From: Clostridiales bacterium
GTDB taxonomy: Bacteria > Bacillota > Clostridia > Oscillospirales > Ruminococcaceae
Reading direction: 5' to 3'
DNA length: 64,000 bases
Assembly: GCA_003150405.1 (NCBI GenBank)
Contig: QAMM01000016.1
Location: forward strand, 30,973 to 94,972
Part shown: positions 43,003 to 51,515 of the stretch, piece after piece
How positions within the stretch are numbered: position 1 is the stretch's first letter
How the letters are laid out: the number at the start of each line of letters is the position of its first letter
The notes under the pieces: generated by a model
Told to the model about the DNA's origin: nothing
Seen by the model: the letters and a program-made list of their open reading frames with translations, nothing else
The model's database searches: none
Program-made: the position numbers and the translations under genes

Positions 43003-43019
43003 GTTAGTTGAAACTAACC
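43003..43019. promoter_or_regulatory. Metal-type operator palindrome, DUF2325 operon
   Basis: On the minus strand the site reads GGTTAGTTTCAACTAAC; GTTAGTT and AACTAAC are perfect 7-bp arms. It lies 22 bp upstream of the DUF2325 start and matches three other sites in the Feo region. Confidence 0.75.
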
Positions 43020-43135
43020 TTTGACATTAAAAGAAAACGCTTTCAATAGCGTCATGCTTCACAAGTTTGAGTATAACCAAAAAAAGGAGCCTTCTCCGCT
43101 CCATTCAGGCGGGAAAAGGCTCCAAACGGACACAT

Positions 43136-45211
43136 TCAGTTGAGCAGATTGGTCATGCTCTTTAGGCTGATACCAAGTGTTGAGGCATTATGCAGCAGTG
43201 CTGACATAGCTGGTGGCAGCACTCCGGTGACGCCGAGGCAGATGAGCAGAAGGTTAAAGGCAATGATAAAGCGGTAATTTTTCTGAATACGCTCCATTAA
43301 GGCATCACTGATGGATTTTAGGGTGATCAGAGCGAAGAGATCATCGGCAGAAATGGTGATATCGGCAATCTCCCGTGCAATGGCGGCGCCGCTGCTAATG
43401 GCGATGCCCGCATCGGATTCAGAAAGAGCGGGAGAGTCATTGATACCGTCGCCAATCATAAGCACCTTTCGTCCGGCGGCGTGCTCTGCCTTAATGAAGT
43501 TAGCCTTGTCCTCTGGGAGAACTTCGGCGTAGTATTCGTCGACGCCAACTGCCTTTGCCACCGCTTTGGCGGTGCGCTCGCTGTCGCCGGTCATCATGAC
43601 GACCTTGCTCACGCCGAGCTTTTTCAGGCTGGTGATGACGGCGGGAGCTTCCTCCCGCAGCGGGTCCTCAATGCAGATGACCGCCGCCAAGCGCCCGGAA
43701 ACTGCCAGATAGAGATGGGAATATTCTTCCGGAAGAGTGTCAAAAATTTTCTGGTCTTCTTCAGGCACATGGCAGTGCTCATCCTGAAAAATAAAATGAT
43801 AGCTGCCGATGACTACCTTTTGTTGTTCTACTACGCTGGAAATGCCGTGTGCAACAACATATTCCACCTTGGAATGACGCTCTTCATGGCGGAGCCCGCG
43901 GCGCTTTGCTTCTGCAACAACAGCATTTGCCATAGAATGGGGATAGTGCTCCTCCAGGCAGGCGGCCAGCCGCAGCAGTTCATTTTCGTCCTGTCCGCCA
44001 AAAGGGATTATTTTTGCAACCCGCGGCGAGGCATGGGTTAAGGTGCCGGTTTTGTCAAAAACAATGGTGTCTGCCTGCGAGACCGCCTCCAGGAAACGGC
44101 CGCCTTTGACCGAAATGTTATAGTAACTGCTTTCCCGCATAGCCGAAAGAACAGCAAGCGGCATAGAGAGCTTCAAAGCACAGGAGAAATCCACCATTAG
44201 GATGGAGAGCGCCTTCGTCACGCTGCGGGTCAGAAAGTAGGTGAGAAGGGTGCCGCCCAGACTGTACGGAACCAGTTTATCCGCCAGCTTTGCAGCCTTG
44301 TTCTCGGTCGTGGATTTTAGCCGTTCGGATTCTTCAATCATTCGGACAATCTTGTCATACCGGCCGTCGCCGGAGATTTTATCCACCGACAGGACAATTT
44401 CGCCCTCTTCTACAACGGTACCAGCATAAACATAGCTGCCTGGCTCCTTCCGTACCGGAAGGGATTCGCCGGTGATGGAAGCTTGGTTAATACTTGCCTC
44501 TCCATCCGCCACTTTGCCGTCAAGCGGGACCATGTTGCCGGTGCGCACAACAATGAAGTCGCCCACCTGCACTTCATGAAGCGGCACCAGAACTTCCTGT
44601 CCATCTGCCTTGAGCCAGACCTGGTCGACCTTCAGCGACATGGTGCGCGCTAGGTCATCGACCGATTTTTTGTGAGTCCATTCCTCCAAAATTTCCCCAA
44701 TTTTGAGCAGAAACATAATGGAGGCAGCGGTGTTATAATCGCCGCGCAGCATGGAAACAGTCACGGCGGTGGCGTCCAGTACCGCAACATCGAGTCGGCC
44801 GTGCAGCAGCGCTTTGATCCCTGTCCAAAGGTAGCGGATCGATTTGCAGGCCGCAAGTGCAATACGGATCGGCATGGGCAGGAACAGCCGGCTGAAAGCA
44901 CGCCACAGGACGGTGGAAACGAGTTTATCCTCGTATTTGCGGTTGAGCGCGCGTCCGGTATGTTCCGGAACAAGGGCCTGAATGTCGGCCGAGTCGTAAG
45001 AAAAGGCGGCGAGGGCATGCAGCACAACTTTGCGCTCTGCAAGGTAGGAGATGACGGCATCCCCCGTGCGGTCGTAGACCTTGACGTCAACAACACCGTC
45101 CACCTTTTTCATATAGTATTCCAGCAGATCCGCTTGGCGAAGGGTCATGCGGGGCTGCACGATATGCACCCGGAGCCGACCGGCGGATTCATGGAGTACT
45201 TTACATTTCAT
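43136..45211 (-). CDS. P1B-type heavy-metal ATPase with S-C-A-x-K-x-S motif
   Basis: A 691-residue metal-transporting ATPase. Features in order: an N-terminal ferredoxin-like segment without a CxxC metal motif (KCKVLHESAGRLRVHI), membrane helices, the actuator TGES loop, the metal-site helix with SCALKLSMP in place of the usual CPC, the phosphorylation site FDKTGTLTH, and MIGDGINDSPALSESDAG. The SCA/K type resembles CtpC-like transporters associated with manganese or zinc; the substrate is not certain. GGAGG precedes the ATG at 45211. It is the last gene of an operon with DUF6110 and a 26-residue protein. Confidence 0.92.
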   Translation of the reverse strand: MKCKVLHESAGRLRVHIVQPRMTLRQADLLEYYMKKVDGVVDVKVYDRTGDAVISYLAERKVVLHALAAFSYDSADIQALVPEHTGRALNRKYEDKLVSTVLWRAFSRLFLPMPIRIALAACKSIRYLWTGIKALLHGRLDVAVLDATAVTVSMLRGDYNTAASIMFLLKIGEILEEWTHKKSVDDLARTMSLKVDQVWLKADGQEVLVPLHEVQVGDFIVVRTGNMVPLDGKVADGEASINQASITGESLPVRKEPGSYVYAGTVVEEGEIVLSVDKISGDGRYDKIVRMIEESERLKSTTENKAAKLADKLVPYSLGGTLLTYFLTRSVTKALSILMVDFSCALKLSMPLAVLSAMRESSYYNISVKGGRFLEAVSQADTIVFDKTGTLTHASPRVAKIIPFGGQDENELLRLAACLEEHYPHSMANAVVAEAKRRGLRHEERHSKVEYVVAHGISSVVEQQKVVIGSYHFIFQDEHCHVPEEDQKIFDTLPEEYSHLYLAVSGRLAAVICIEDPLREEAPAVITSLKKLGVSKVVMMTGDSERTAKAVAKAVGVDEYYAEVLPEDKANFIKAEHAAGRKVLMIGDGINDSPALSESDAGIAISSGAAIAREIADITISADDLFALITLKSISDALMERIQKNYRFIIAFNLLLICLGVTGVLPPAMSALLHNASTLGISLKSMTNLLN

Positions 45212-45279
45212 ATCGTCCTCCGCGAGAAAAGGGAAGCCGCCCATTGGCAGCTTCCCCTGGTATTTTACGATTTTTTCCT

Positions 45280-45561
45280 CTAAGCTTTGAAAGCGGATTC
45301 TCCGTTCGCAGCGTCCTCAATAATTTCCGCTTCTGTTTCTGCGCGTTTTTCATTGATTTCTTTTGCATCGGCGAGAATGTCATCCGCATTTTCTCTCATT
45401 TTCGTTACAGTCGTCATAACCGACTCTTTTGCCCGGAGAGCTGCGGCCGTGGCATGTGTATAGGCCTTTTTAGCGTCTTTGCTGCTTAAAAGTTTTACAC
45501 CTGCCGTTCCAAATAAAACGCCGCCTGCAAACAGCGCAGCTTTTCCCCAAATTGCTTTCAT
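45280..45561 (-). CDS. DUF6110-like small membrane-associated protein
   Basis: A 93-residue protein with an N-terminal hydrophobic helix (IWGKAALFAGGVLFGTAGV) and a long charged, coiled-coil-prone tail rich in Ala, Lys and Glu. The start LWGKxALFxGGxLFGTxG pattern is that of the DUF6110 family commonly next to P1B-ATPases in gut Clostridia. Function unknown; it may help or shield the transporter. AGGAGG precedes the start, and the ATPase follows 68 bp downstream. Confidence 0.78.
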   Translation of the reverse strand: MKAIWGKAALFAGGVLFGTAGVKLLSSKDAKKAYTHATAAALRAKESVMTTVTKMRENADDILADAKEINEKRAETEAEIIEDAANGESAFKA

Positions 45562-45573
45562 AAAAGATTCCTC

Positions 45574-45654
45574 CTAACGTCTTTTGTACCCGGTTAAGAT
45601 TGTGGCTAGAAAACAAGCCACCGTGAGCCAGGCGAAAATCTTATGTTTTTTCAT
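45574..45654 (-). CDS. 26-residue microprotein, one transmembrane helix
   Basis: The frame encodes MKKHKIFAWLTVACFLATIL followed by TGYKRR. GGATGGTGG lies just upstream of the ATG, and the DUF6110 gene starts 12 bp after its stop. The K-x-H-K-x-x-A-W...C...T-G-Y-K pattern is similar to small clostridial proteins such as DUF6219, as far as I recall. Its place at the head of the P1B-ATPase operon suggests a transporter-associated peptide. Confidence 0.7.
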   Translation of the reverse strand: MKKHKIFAWLTVACFLATILTGYKRR

Positions 45655-45745
45655 AAAACCACCATCCTCATCTCATAAATTATAGGGACGTTTGAAAGAA
45701 AATTCTGCTCCATTCAGACAAAATTTTACAAGTTGTAAATGCTTT

Positions 45746-46738
45746 CTACACAACGTTGTTGGAAAAATTGCCGCTCTGCAGTTCACGGGCGTTCTGCCGG
45801 AACTGGTGTGGGGTCATTCCCATAACGGCGCGGAAGGCATTTGCAAACTTACTGCCGTTGTCGTAGCCGAAACGGCCGGCAATATCCAGAATGGTATAAT
45901 TGGTTTGCTTCAGCATGAGAGCGGCTGCATGCATCTTTTGGGCGCGGATGTAGGCGTAAACCGAACCCCCGAATACCCCTTTGAAACTGTTTTTGAGCTG
46001 GGTGGGTGAAACGTGAAATACCTCAGACAGTTGGTCAATGGTGATATGAGCGCCTAGATGGGCAGAGATAAACTTGCAGGCCTGTTTTGCCAGCAGAACC
46101 TGTGTTTTGGAAATGCTGCGCTGTTCCGCCTGGTTTTCAGCAAGATCCAGGCTGCTCAAAAAGAGCAGGAGTTCCAGCACTTTGACCTTAAAGTAACCTT
46201 TGCGAATACATTCCGGCACCGAATACAGCTCGGAAAAAATATGTTCCAGGCAGGGCTTGGCGCGCATGACAAAACAGGCAGTGCCGCTGCAAAACTTTTG
46301 AATGAGGACAGAAGGTTCGACATTGACATCGTCCAAAAAACAGGAAAGACAGGGTGGTGCACGGTCGGCGTCGATGAGAATGGAGACACCATGGTAATGA
46401 CTGATGGGAAAGTAGGAGGAATTCCCAGTGTCATTTTTGCGGTTGATAGAGACGTCGCCGGGAGAAAGGTAAAAAAATTCGTTTTTGACCTCGCATTCAA
46501 TCCGCCCTTCGCGGCAGTGATTGATTTCAAAGGCGTTTCTGAATTTGTGGTGCTCCATGCAGTACTGCTGCATATGAACATTGTTGTAAATTAGATGGAT
46601 GCCGGGAAACACCTGGTAGCTCGTCATAACAACGCTTCCGGTTTCGTCGGCAAGCCGGTAGATGGTGCATTCGGCATCTTTGATGGTAACCTGTACGTCG
46701 TTGCCATAGAAGATTGGCTGGTTCTGGGTTGATTTCAT
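45746..46738 (-). CDS. AraC family regulator
   Basis: A 330-residue transcription factor. An N-terminal sensing region (about 1-200) contains the cupin-like FYLSPGDVSINRK; the C-terminal domain carries the helix-turn-helix motifs ITIDQLSEVFHVSPTQLKNS and YTILDIAGRFGYDNGSKFAN, closing with GMTPHQFRQN. Regulators of this type often sit beside P1B-ATPases and ferric siderophore genes in Firmicutes. The start at 46738 is supported by GGAGA upstream; the frame is open to 46921. Its own target could be the adjacent ATPase operon. Confidence 0.9.
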   Translation of the reverse strand: MKSTQNQPIFYGNDVQVTIKDAECTIYRLADETGSVVMTSYQVFPGIHLIYNNVHMQQYCMEHHKFRNAFEINHCREGRIECEVKNEFFYLSPGDVSINRKNDTGNSSYFPISHYHGVSILIDADRAPPCLSCFLDDVNVEPSVLIQKFCSGTACFVMRAKPCLEHIFSELYSVPECIRKGYFKVKVLELLLFLSSLDLAENQAEQRSISKTQVLLAKQACKFISAHLGAHITIDQLSEVFHVSPTQLKNSFKGVFGGSVYAYIRAQKMHAAALMLKQTNYTILDIAGRFGYDNGSKFANAFRAVMGMTPHQFRQNARELQSGNFSNNVV

Positions 46739-47121
46739 CCTGCTTTCTCCATGCAGTGCCGATTGTTCTGGATATCCAGGGATACGGATAAACAAGAAAA
46801 AGGAGTAAATAGCCTCCTGGGAAAGTGGGAGGCTATTTTCGTTATTATTGAAAGGGACAGAAGGGATGAAAGATGAACAAGAAATTGACCGGTTGTTCGC
46901 ATACAAAGGACCTCGATTCACTGCTGTTTTTCAAGCTGCATTTTAGGGAAATAACGGAATGGCGACTCTGCTTCCCGGATAAAACCGTCGTTTAGGAAAG
47001 GCAGTGTTCCAAGTTAATGTGTGGAAACCATTCGATTCGAGAAATGGCGCCTAGAACTAGACAGTCGATTCGGAACGCCCCAAATCAATTAGCGTCACGT
47101 GCGTGCGCTCAGCTGCTGTGT
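46739..47121. other. Gap between HMA-protein gene and AraC gene
   Basis: About 383 bp without a supported gene; one hairpin is present (46807-46838). Confidence 0.5.
46807..46838 (-). terminator. Possible terminator of the Feo operon
   Basis: AAATAGCCTCC and GGAGGCTATTT are perfect arms around 10 nt. On the minus strand the stem is followed by ACTCCTTTTTC. It is the first hairpin past the HMA-protein gene, but lies 280 bp beyond it. Confidence 0.5.
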
Positions 47122-47550
47122 TTAATGTACCACCGGCTGGGCGATCCGATTTTCTTCCCAGAGGATCCGCATGACGGTATAACCCCCAATATAATTGACA
47201 GTATCCCGCAGCATTTGATCGCTTAGAGGATGTTTCATCCGTACAGTAGCCTGCTTTGCAGAGACATCCACGCTCGCCCAAACACCGTCTATTTTGTTGA
47301 GGGCGTTTTCAATACGACGGGCGCAGCTGCCGCAAACCATACCGTCAATGACCAGTTTGGCGATATAGGGATAATGTGATTTGTCCCGGTCCCTAACCTT
47401 GACCTTTTGTTCGGTTCCGTCACCACCGCTTCCACAGCATCCCCGCGCGAGTTTTTTCATATAGCTTCGGATGACAAAGATGGCAAAAACAACGAGTACA
47501 ACAGCAAAAAGCGCATACCAAAGGCCTGTGTTCTGTAAAAAATCCGGCAT
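47122..47550 (-). CDS. Membrane-anchored heavy-metal-associated (HMA) domain protein
   Basis: A 142-residue protein. An N-terminal membrane helix (LWYALFAVVLVVFAIFVI) is followed by a Cys/Gly segment (GCCGSGGDG) and a C-terminal HMA ferredoxin-like domain with the metal motif GMVCGSCARRIENAL. It resembles FeoB-associated membrane proteins fused to a metallochaperone domain. GGAGG precedes the ATG at 47550. It is the last gene of the Feo operon. Confidence 0.85.
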   Translation of the reverse strand: MPDFLQNTGLWYALFAVVLVVFAIFVIRSYMKKLARGCCGSGGDGTEQKVKVRDRDKSHYPYIAKLVIDGMVCGSCARRIENALNKIDGVWASVDVSAKQATVRMKHPLSDQMLRDTVNYIGGYTVMRILWEENRIAQPVVH

Positions 47551-47634
47551 TGCAATTCCTCCAATTCTTGAATGAAGCATGAAATGGGCATCAGCCTGCC
47601 TGCAGTGGGCTGTAAAGACAAAGAAGGTATGGTG

Positions 47635-48075
47635 TTAGGCATTTGGGGAAAGCCGGATGGACGAAAGTGCCGATCCGGTCTCGGTACGCCTTTGCATTTC
47701 AACCTCCATACGGCTGCACATGGCGGCAATGCTGTCCAGCGGTATTTCGGCGAGCAGTGCAAAGGCGGCAGCTTTTTTATCCGTTTCCTCCAGCAGGACA
47801 GCAGCAAAATAGCGGCAGACAATGCAGTAGTAGATGCTGTACTGTTCGGCAAGAACCTGTCCCTGTCTGGTGAAAAATACCATACCGTAACGGCTTTTTT
47901 GAACCAGCCCTAGTTCTTTGAGGGTGTCTATCATGCGGTGGACACTGGGCCGGGAAACGCCAAGGGCTTCCGCAATACTGGCGCAGCGTACGCCGCCGTC
48001 TGTCTGGTTTAATTCTTTGAGCACAAGCAGGTATTTAATATTTGATGCTGTCAGCGTTATATGTGGGTTAGCCAT
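47635..48075 (-). CDS. DtxR-like metal-dependent regulator
   Basis: A 146-residue winged-helix protein: LTASNIKYLLVLKELN, then CASIAEALGVSRPSVHRMID and LKELGLVQKSRYGMVFFT give the DNA-binding domain, and EQYSIYYCIVCRYFAAVLL starts the dimerisation helices. It is a divergent DtxR-family member. Its position inside the Feo operon makes it the best candidate to bind the GGTTAG-N5-ACTAAC palindromes. A weak AGAGGT site precedes the start. Confidence 0.82.
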   Translation of the reverse strand: MANPHITLTASNIKYLLVLKELNQTDGGVRCASIAEALGVSRPSVHRMIDTLKELGLVQKSRYGMVFFTRQGQVLAEQYSIYYCIVCRYFAAVLLEETDKKAAAFALLAEIPLDSIAAMCSRMEVEMQRRTETGSALSSIRLSPNA

Positions 48076-48095
48076 AACTTACCTCTGGGGAAAAA

Positions 48096-48135
48096 GATAA
48101 GGGAGGTGCAGGAACAGGATCCCGCATCTCCCTTA
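48096..48135 (-). terminator. Intra-operon terminator before the DtxR-like gene
   Basis: On the minus strand AAGGGAGATGCGGG and CCTGCACCTCCCTT pair around ATCCTGTT and run into ATCTTTTT. It may reduce read-through from feoB into the downstream regulator. Confidence 0.8.
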
Positions 48136-48138
48136 CAG

Positions 48139-48312
48139 TTACTTTTTTTGATGACAACAGCCGTTCATGGAGCAGCCGGCGCATCCGCAGCCGCAGGAGG
48201 ATTTTCCCTTCTTCTTGTTCCTTACCATATAGAGGATGACCACCGCAACAACGGCTAGAAGCACAACACCAATGAGGATGGAAGATATGTTTTCAGACAA
48301 CCAGGTAAGCAT
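48139..48312 (-). CDS. FeoB-associated Cys-rich membrane protein
   Basis: A 57-residue protein: an N-terminal helix (ISSILIGVVLLAVVAVVILY), basic residues NKKKGK, then the cysteine cluster SCGCGCAGCSMNGCCHQ. This is the standard form of the small protein found just after feoB in Firmicutes, thought to assist ferrous iron uptake. AGGAGG precedes the start, which lies 33 bp after the feoB stop. Confidence 0.9.
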   Translation of the reverse strand: MLTWLSENISSILIGVVLLAVVAVVILYMVRNKKKGKSSCGCGCAGCSMNGCCHQKK

Positions 48313-48345
48313 AGGTTTCCTCCTTTCAGGCTTACTATGGTTATG

Positions 48346-50799
48346 TTAACCTACTTTTACCGGTTTTGTCAATTTTTCAGACTCTTTATACGGTTTGAAC
48401 AGCATAAAGAGGATGAAGGCGACAATGACGAAGGCGACAATGGAACCGATGATGTTGCCCTGTCCGGTAAAGAGCATGCCCAGCTGGTAAACCACCAGCG
48501 CCATTGCATATGCAAAGATGCACTGATAACCAATGGCAAAGAGGGTCCATTTTGCAGAGTTCATCTCGCGCTTAATGGCGCCCATTGCTGCAAAGCAAGG
48601 TGCGCAGAGCAGGTTGAAAACGAGGAAGGAGTATGCCGAGAGGGTGGTGAAGGAGGCCTGCATGTTGGTCCAAATCTGCCAACCATTCTCTGCAACTTCG
48701 TCGAATCCGCCAAACAGAACGCCAAAGGTGCCAACAACGTTTTCTTTTGCGATAAGGCCGGTAACGGTAGCAACCGCACTTTCCCAGTTGCCGAAGCCAA
48801 GTGGAATAAAGATCCAGGCAATGGCATTGCCAATGTTAGCCAGAATGGAGTTGTTCAGGTCGCCGACCATGCCAAACCCGCCGTTTTCAAAGCCAAAGTT
48901 CATGAGGAACCAGAGCAGGATTGCGGAAAGCAGGATGATGGTACCTGCCTTTTTGATGAAGGACCACGCCCGTTCCCACATTGAGCGGAGGACATTACTG
49001 ATAGTCGGCAGATGGTAAGCCGGCAATTCCATGACGAAGGGCGCCGGATCGCCTGCGAACATCTTGGTTTTCTTTAACATAATACCGGAGATAATAATAG
49101 CCGCAATGCCGACAAAGTAGGCGCTTGGCGCAACCCACCAGGCTCCGCCGAAGAGTGCGCCGGAAATGAGAGCAATAATTGGGAGCTTGGCGCCGCAGGG
49201 GATAAAGGTGGTAGTCATAATGGTCATACGGCGGTCGCGTTCGTTTTCAATGGTACGTGAAGCCATAACGCCGGGAACACCGCAGCCAGTGCCAATAAGC
49301 ATTGGAATAAAGGATTTACCGGAGAGGCCAAACTTGCGGAAGATACGGTCCATAACAAAGGCAATACGCGCCATGTAGCCACAGCTTTCAAGGATAGCGA
49401 GGAAGATAAAGAGAACAAGCATCTGCGGGACGAAGCCGAGAACTGCACCGACGCCGCCGACAATACCGTCAAGAATGAGGCCCTGCAGCCAGTCAACACA
49501 GTTGATGCTGTTCAGGCCGTTTTCAATGAGGACCGGAATACCGGGAATCCAGACGCCGTAGCTTGCCGGATCAGGCTCTTCCATTTCGGCAACTTCCAGG
49601 TAACTCTGGTATGTAACTGGAATTTCTTCCTCTACGTTGCCCTCGTCATCATAAAGAACAGCGGTAGTAGTAACCGCTTCCGCTTTGTCTGGAATCAGCA
49701 CGGTTTCTTCGTCGGTGGATTGTTCTTCATCCACAGCGCCGGCTTCCGCGGCTGCTTCCAGGAAAGCGTCCTTGATTGCACCGGGTTCAACGTATTCTTC
49801 TGCCGCTTCTTCATAAGCAGAGGTACCAATGCCGAAGAGGTGCCAGCCATCGCCAAAGACACCGTCGTTGGCCCAGTCGGTTGCCCAGGTGCCAACCGTA
49901 GTGACTGACACATAGTAAACAATGAACATGACAACCGCAAAAATGGGAAGAGCCGCCCAGCGGTTGGTAACAACTTTATCAATTTTATCTGAGACCGAGA
50001 GCTTTCCAGCACTTTTCTTTTTGTAGCAGCCCTTCATGAGGGAGGCAATGTAGACATAGCGCTCGTTGGTGATAATGCTTTCAGCATCGTCGTCCAGTTC
50101 CTCTTCCGCTGCTTTGATGTCCTCTTCAATATGGCCGCTAACGTCGCTGCTCAAGTTGAGCTGGGCAAGGACCTTATCGTCGCGTTCAAAGATTTTAATG
50201 GCGTACCAGCGCTGCTGTTCTGCCGGAATGCTGTTCAGAGCAGCTTCTTCAATGTGTGCAAGAGCGTGTTCAACGACGCCGGAGAAGGTGTGCATGGGAA
50301 CAGTTTTGGCGGTTTTAGCAGCCGTGATAGCAGCTTCTGCAGCCTCCATGACACCGGAGCCTTTCAGCGCTGAAATCTCAACGATCTTACAACCGAGCTC
50401 ACGGGACAGCTCCGCAATGTTGATACGGTCTCCGTTTTTCCGAACGACGTCCATCATGTTAATGGCGACAACCACCGGAATGCCAAGCTCAGTGAGTTGG
50501 GTGGTGAGGTAAAGGTTGCGCTCCAGGTTGGTGCCGTCCACAATATTAAGGATGGCATCCGGACGCTCTCCAATGAGGTAATTACGCGCGACGACTTCTT
50601 CCAGGGTATATGGGGAAAGGGAATAAATACCCGGAAGGTCGGTAATGGTGACACCGCTGTGCTTTTTCAGCTTGCCTTCCTTTTTCTCAACGGTTACCCC
50701 CGGCCAGTTGCCGACGAACTGATTGGAACCGGTGAGCGCGTTGAACAGGGTAGTTTTACCACTGTTCGGGTTGCCCGCCAGGGCAATTCTCAAGTCCAT
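48346..50799 (-). CDS. feoB: Ferrous iron transport protein B
   Basis: An 817-residue Fe(II) transporter. The N-terminal G domain has GNPNSGKTT (G1) near residue 9, DLPGIYSL (G3) and NMMD (G4). A helical GDI-like region leads to the Gate-containing membrane core (LMIGTGCGVPGVMASR; FIPCGAKLPII). Between the first and second membrane helices is an atypical acidic loop of about 85 residues, rich in Glu, Ala and Asp. The ATG at 50799 gives the normal MDLRIALAGNPNSGK; the frame opens 7 codons earlier. It follows two feoA genes. Confidence 0.97.
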   Translation of the reverse strand: MDLRIALAGNPNSGKTTLFNALTGSNQFVGNWPGVTVEKKEGKLKKHSGVTITDLPGIYSLSPYTLEEVVARNYLIGERPDAILNIVDGTNLERNLYLTTQLTELGIPVVVAINMMDVVRKNGDRINIAELSRELGCKIVEISALKGSGVMEAAEAAITAAKTAKTVPMHTFSGVVEHALAHIEEAALNSIPAEQQRWYAIKIFERDDKVLAQLNLSSDVSGHIEEDIKAAEEELDDDAESIITNERYVYIASLMKGCYKKKSAGKLSVSDKIDKVVTNRWAALPIFAVVMFIVYYVSVTTVGTWATDWANDGVFGDGWHLFGIGTSAYEEAAEEYVEPGAIKDAFLEAAAEAGAVDEEQSTDEETVLIPDKAEAVTTTAVLYDDEGNVEEEIPVTYQSYLEVAEMEEPDPASYGVWIPGIPVLIENGLNSINCVDWLQGLILDGIVGGVGAVLGFVPQMLVLFIFLAILESCGYMARIAFVMDRIFRKFGLSGKSFIPMLIGTGCGVPGVMASRTIENERDRRMTIMTTTFIPCGAKLPIIALISGALFGGAWWVAPSAYFVGIAAIIISGIMLKKTKMFAGDPAPFVMELPAYHLPTISNVLRSMWERAWSFIKKAGTIILLSAILLWFLMNFGFENGGFGMVGDLNNSILANIGNAIAWIFIPLGFGNWESAVATVTGLIAKENVVGTFGVLFGGFDEVAENGWQIWTNMQASFTTLSAYSFLVFNLLCAPCFAAMGAIKREMNSAKWTLFAIGYQCIFAYAMALVVYQLGMLFTGQGNIIGSIVAFVIVAFILFMLFKPYKESEKLTKPVKVG

Positions 50800-50836
50800 A
50801 CTGTTGTTCCTCTCTTTCATGGTTAGAAGCGGTGCG

Positions 50837-50853
50837 GTAAGTTCAAACTAACC
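50837..50853. promoter_or_regulatory. Metal-type operator-like palindrome between feoA and feoB
   Basis: On the minus strand it reads GGTTAGTTTGAACTTAC, differing from the DUF2325 site by two bases. It lies 40 bp after the feoA stop and 38 bp before the feoB start. Confidence 0.6.
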
Positions 50854-50892
50854 GCATGCTGAAAAAAATGGGGATTCCCCCAAGATGCCGGA

Positions 50893-51114
50893 TTATTCAA
50901 CTTCGACCATCTCTGCGTCCGCTTTACGGATGGAAAGCTCATAGCCGCGGACAGTAATTTCAACCGGATCGCCAAGCGGCGCCACCTTGCGGACGTGAAC
51001 CTCCACGCCTTTAGTGAGCCCCATATCCATGATACGGCGTTTAACAGCGCCTTCCCCATGAAGCTTGACAACCTTGACGGTATCGCCGATTTTTGCCTGC
51101 CTGAGTGTTTTCAT
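50893..51114 (-). CDS. feoA: FeoA domain protein (proximal to feoB)
   Basis: A 73-residue SH3-like protein needed for FeoB function. The typical opening KTLRQAKIGDTVKVVKL is followed by RRIMDMGLTKGVEVHV and APLGDPVEITVRGYELSIRK. The start has AAGGAGGATAATCCAG upstream. It is the second of two feoA genes in the operon. Confidence 0.94.
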   Translation of the reverse strand: MKTLRQAKIGDTVKVVKLHGEGAVKRRIMDMGLTKGVEVHVRKVAPLGDPVEITVRGYELSIRKADAEMVEVE

Positions 51115-51155
51115 GCTGGATTATCCTCCTTATCGAATCATTATCTGCAAAACCA

Positions 51156-51368
51156 TTAAATCATGATTTTTTGTGCCATTTCCCTGCTGATAGCAACGCG
51201 GGATTCTTTTACATTGACAATGACATTTCCGCCCAGTGTGGTAATCACCGTAACGTTTCCCCCAGCTACGAAACCGAGATTCTCCAGATGCTTTTTCACC
51301 TCCGGCTTACCGCCGACCTTTTTAATGGTATTCTCTTCACCAATATTCGCAAGTGTCAAAGGCATCAT
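51156..51368 (-). CDS. feoA: FeoA domain protein (operon-leading)
   Basis: A 70-residue FeoA-like protein: MPLTLANIGEENTIKKVGG, then HLENLGFVAGGNVTVIT and GGNVIVNVKESRVAISREMA. Two ATG codons (51368, 51365) follow AAGGAAGG; the first is listed. It is the first gene of the Feo operon, directly downstream of the metal-responsive promoter. Firmicutes with two feoA genes commonly show this order. Confidence 0.92.
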   Translation of the reverse strand: MMPLTLANIGEENTIKKVGGKPEVKKHLENLGFVAGGNVTVITTLGGNVIVNVKESRVAISREMAQKIMI

Positions 51369-51429
51369 GTTACTTCCTTCCTTACATGAAGATAAATTCG
51401 TAATAACGAAACATTGAACCAAAGAAGTA

Positions 51430-51446
51430 GTTAGTGTTTGCTAACC
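51430..51446. promoter_or_regulatory. Metal-type operator over the feo transcription start
   Basis: On the minus strand it reads GGTTAGCAAACACTAAC; the outer halves are identical to the DUF2325 site. It begins 7 bp after the -10 box, where a bound repressor would block initiation. Confidence 0.75.
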
Positions 51447-51453
51447 ATTAAAA

Positions 51454-51482
51454 ATAATAATGATTTATGGACAAAATGTCAA
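51454..51482 (-). promoter_or_regulatory. Promoter of the Feo operon
   Basis: TTGACA (minus strand, 51477-51482) and TATTAT (51454-51459) are spaced by 17 nt. Confidence 0.85.
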
Positions 51483-51515
51483 TAGCTTTTTAAGAAATTT
51501 GACATTTCGACCATG

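Noticed and set aside
48336..48354. GGTTA-like palindrome (GGTTATGTTAACC) near the feoB stop as a fifth metal operator
   Set aside because: It does not keep the GGTTAG-N5-ACTAAC spacing and overlaps the end of feoB, with no promoter nearby.
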